From DASQZK01 sp963732905 (GTDB taxonomy: Bacteria > Bacteroidota > Bacteroidia > Bacteroidales > GCA-2748055): 64,000 nt of DNA. Position numbers and translations under genes: made by a program. Numbering within the stretch: the stretch's first letter is position 1; every line of letters begins with the position of its first letter. The DNA lies in the NCBI GenBank assembly GCA_963732905.1, contig CAVTBM010000005.1, forward strand, positions 99,470-163,469, written 5' to 3'. The notes beneath the pieces were generated by a model. That model did not search any database, was not told where the DNA came from, and worked only from the letters and a program-made list of their open reading frames with translations. Of this stretch, positions 63,306 to 64,000 are shown piece after piece.

Positions 63306-63875
63306 ATGAAAAATATAGTTTTGTTTATCTTAATATTACCTTTTTGCCTTTACCAATGTGAAAGAAAAAAGGATGAAACTTATTATCTGTCAGAAAATGA
63401 AAAACAATTCTGTCCATATAAAAATGGCGACTCTATCAAAATGTTCTATGAAGGAGATTCCATTATTTTTTTTGCTACAGGAGATAGTACATACATAGTA
63501 AGCGACCATTCGGGATTATATGGTTTTTCTTATGAGGAGAGAAAAATTTCATTGTTTAATAATGAGAATCCCAAAAAAATATATATCAGAATAAATAAAT
63601 TTCGTAACCCATTTTGTGTTTATCTCGACTTTTTATTGGAAGATCAATTAAAATTTGAACTGGAGCCTTATGATACACATAATCCCAATGGGGAAAGATA
63701 TATCACATTTATAGGAGACACTATGCTTTATGGCCTCGCATACTCTGATGCTTATTTATTAAAAAGTGGAGGGACTTCAATTGGGGGTGTTGGATTGGAT
63801 AGCTTATACTACAGTCCACAATATGGATTAATAAATTTAAAATCAAATGATAAAGATTTTAGATTCAAATATTAA
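63306..63875 (+). CDS. Lipoprotein of unknown function (cassette 3, second gene)
   Basis: 189 residues. The signal peptide MKNIVLFILILPFCLYQC gives a lipid-anchored Cys near residue 18. The mature part is strand-rich and acidic (FYEGDSIIFFATGDSTYIVS, IYIRINKFRNPFCVYLDFL, YITFIGDTMLYGLAYSD) and ends SPQYGLINLKSNDKDFRFKY. The last block resembles small lipoproteins of Bacteroidota with a 'YYSxxxGLI' ending. It starts 13 bp after the hydrolase gene and shares its cassette. Function unknown. Confidence 0.72.
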   Translation: MKNIVLFILILPFCLYQCERKKDETYYLSENEKQFCPYKNGDSIKMFYEGDSIIFFATGDSTYIVSDHSGLYGFSYEERKISLFNNENPKKIYIRINKFRNPFCVYLDFLLEDQLKFELEPYDTHNPNGERYITFIGDTMLYGLAYSDAYLLKSGGTSIGGVGLDSLYYSPQYGLINLKSNDKDFRFKY

Positions 63876-63879
63876 CTAC

Positions 63880-64000
63880 CGCCAACAAAGTATAAACGTA
63901 ATGCGGGCGCAGTGCTGGATATGAACAAATTAACAACTAATAAGCGGTGTGGCAAATTGATAGTGTAGTGCCTTGAAATCCCGCACTACGCTTATACTCA
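63880..64000 (+). other. attC-like recombination site 3 (cut by window edge)
   Basis: CGCCAAC (63880-63886) is the left box. Inner arms AGTATAAACGTAATGCGGG (from 63889) and CCCGCACTACGCTTATACT (63980-63998) are complementary at 17 of 19 positions. The expected GTT box would lie just beyond the right edge. ACCGCCAAC here is the exact inverse of GTTGGCGGT at the end of site 2. Confidence 0.6.

Noticed and set aside
1..64000. tRNA or rRNA genes
   Set aside because: No cloverleaf-like or rRNA-like stretch was recognised on reading; a covariance search was not possible.

Overview
The window looks like chromosomal DNA of an anaerobic or facultatively anaerobic Bacteroidota (Bacteroidales/Marinilabiliales-like). 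The basis is: three predicted secreted proteins with type IX secretion (T9SS) C-terminal sorting domains, LytS/LytTR signalling, FucP-type sugar uptake, a glycyl radical enzyme, a polysulfide/thiosulfate-type molybdoenzyme operon, little Shine-Dalgarno signal, and two TAnnTTTG-type -7 candidates. No rRNA or tRNA gene was recognised. All assignments come from reading motifs; no database search was run.

Layout. 1-17 kb: a glycosyltransferase cut by the left edge, an LptF/LptG permease, a START-like protein, a lipoprotein with an aerolysin-like C-terminus, a class A penicillin-binding protein, a secreted glycosidase-like protein, a T9SS protein, a LytTR/histidine kinase pair, and a flippase plus glycosyltransferase pair. 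17-23 kb: Kup, a frameshifted outer-membrane protein and an NTF2-like secreted protein. 23-30.4 kb: a deoxysugar island, with alcohol dehydrogenase, lactonase, L-fucose-dehydrogenase-type aldo/keto reductase, mutarotase and FucP on one strand, and an MtnA-like isomerase plus class II aldolase diverging from them.

32-42 kb: a respiratory sulfur island. One seven-gene minus-strand operon encodes a PsrA/PhsA-like molybdoenzyme, its FeS and NrfD subunits, a split YeeE/YedE sulfur permease, and two anchored rhodanese-like proteins. Both rhodaneses lack the active-site cysteine but end in the same AAGGC tail. Divergent from it are a Rieske protein and a cytochrome b fused to twelve c-type haem motifs.

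42-47.5 kb is repeat-rich: eight copies of a 332-bp unit, ends of a TIR-bounded composite repeat also found at 9.8 and 30.4 kb, a GxxExxY gene inside 16-bp inverted repeats, and a phased 21-bp GATC repeat. 47.8-58 kb: a frameshifted T9SS-exported GH30-like enzyme, an AraC regulator, a glycyl radical enzyme of unknown substrate, and a GPH-type sugar symporter.

58.6-64 kb: an AT-rich segment that reads as an integron-like cassette array. A tyrosine-recombinase remnant is followed by genes for secreted proteins separated by three folded attC-like sites of about 130 bp, the last cut by the right edge. This array and the GGC-tailed sulfur-relay operon are the two candidates for a little-described system.
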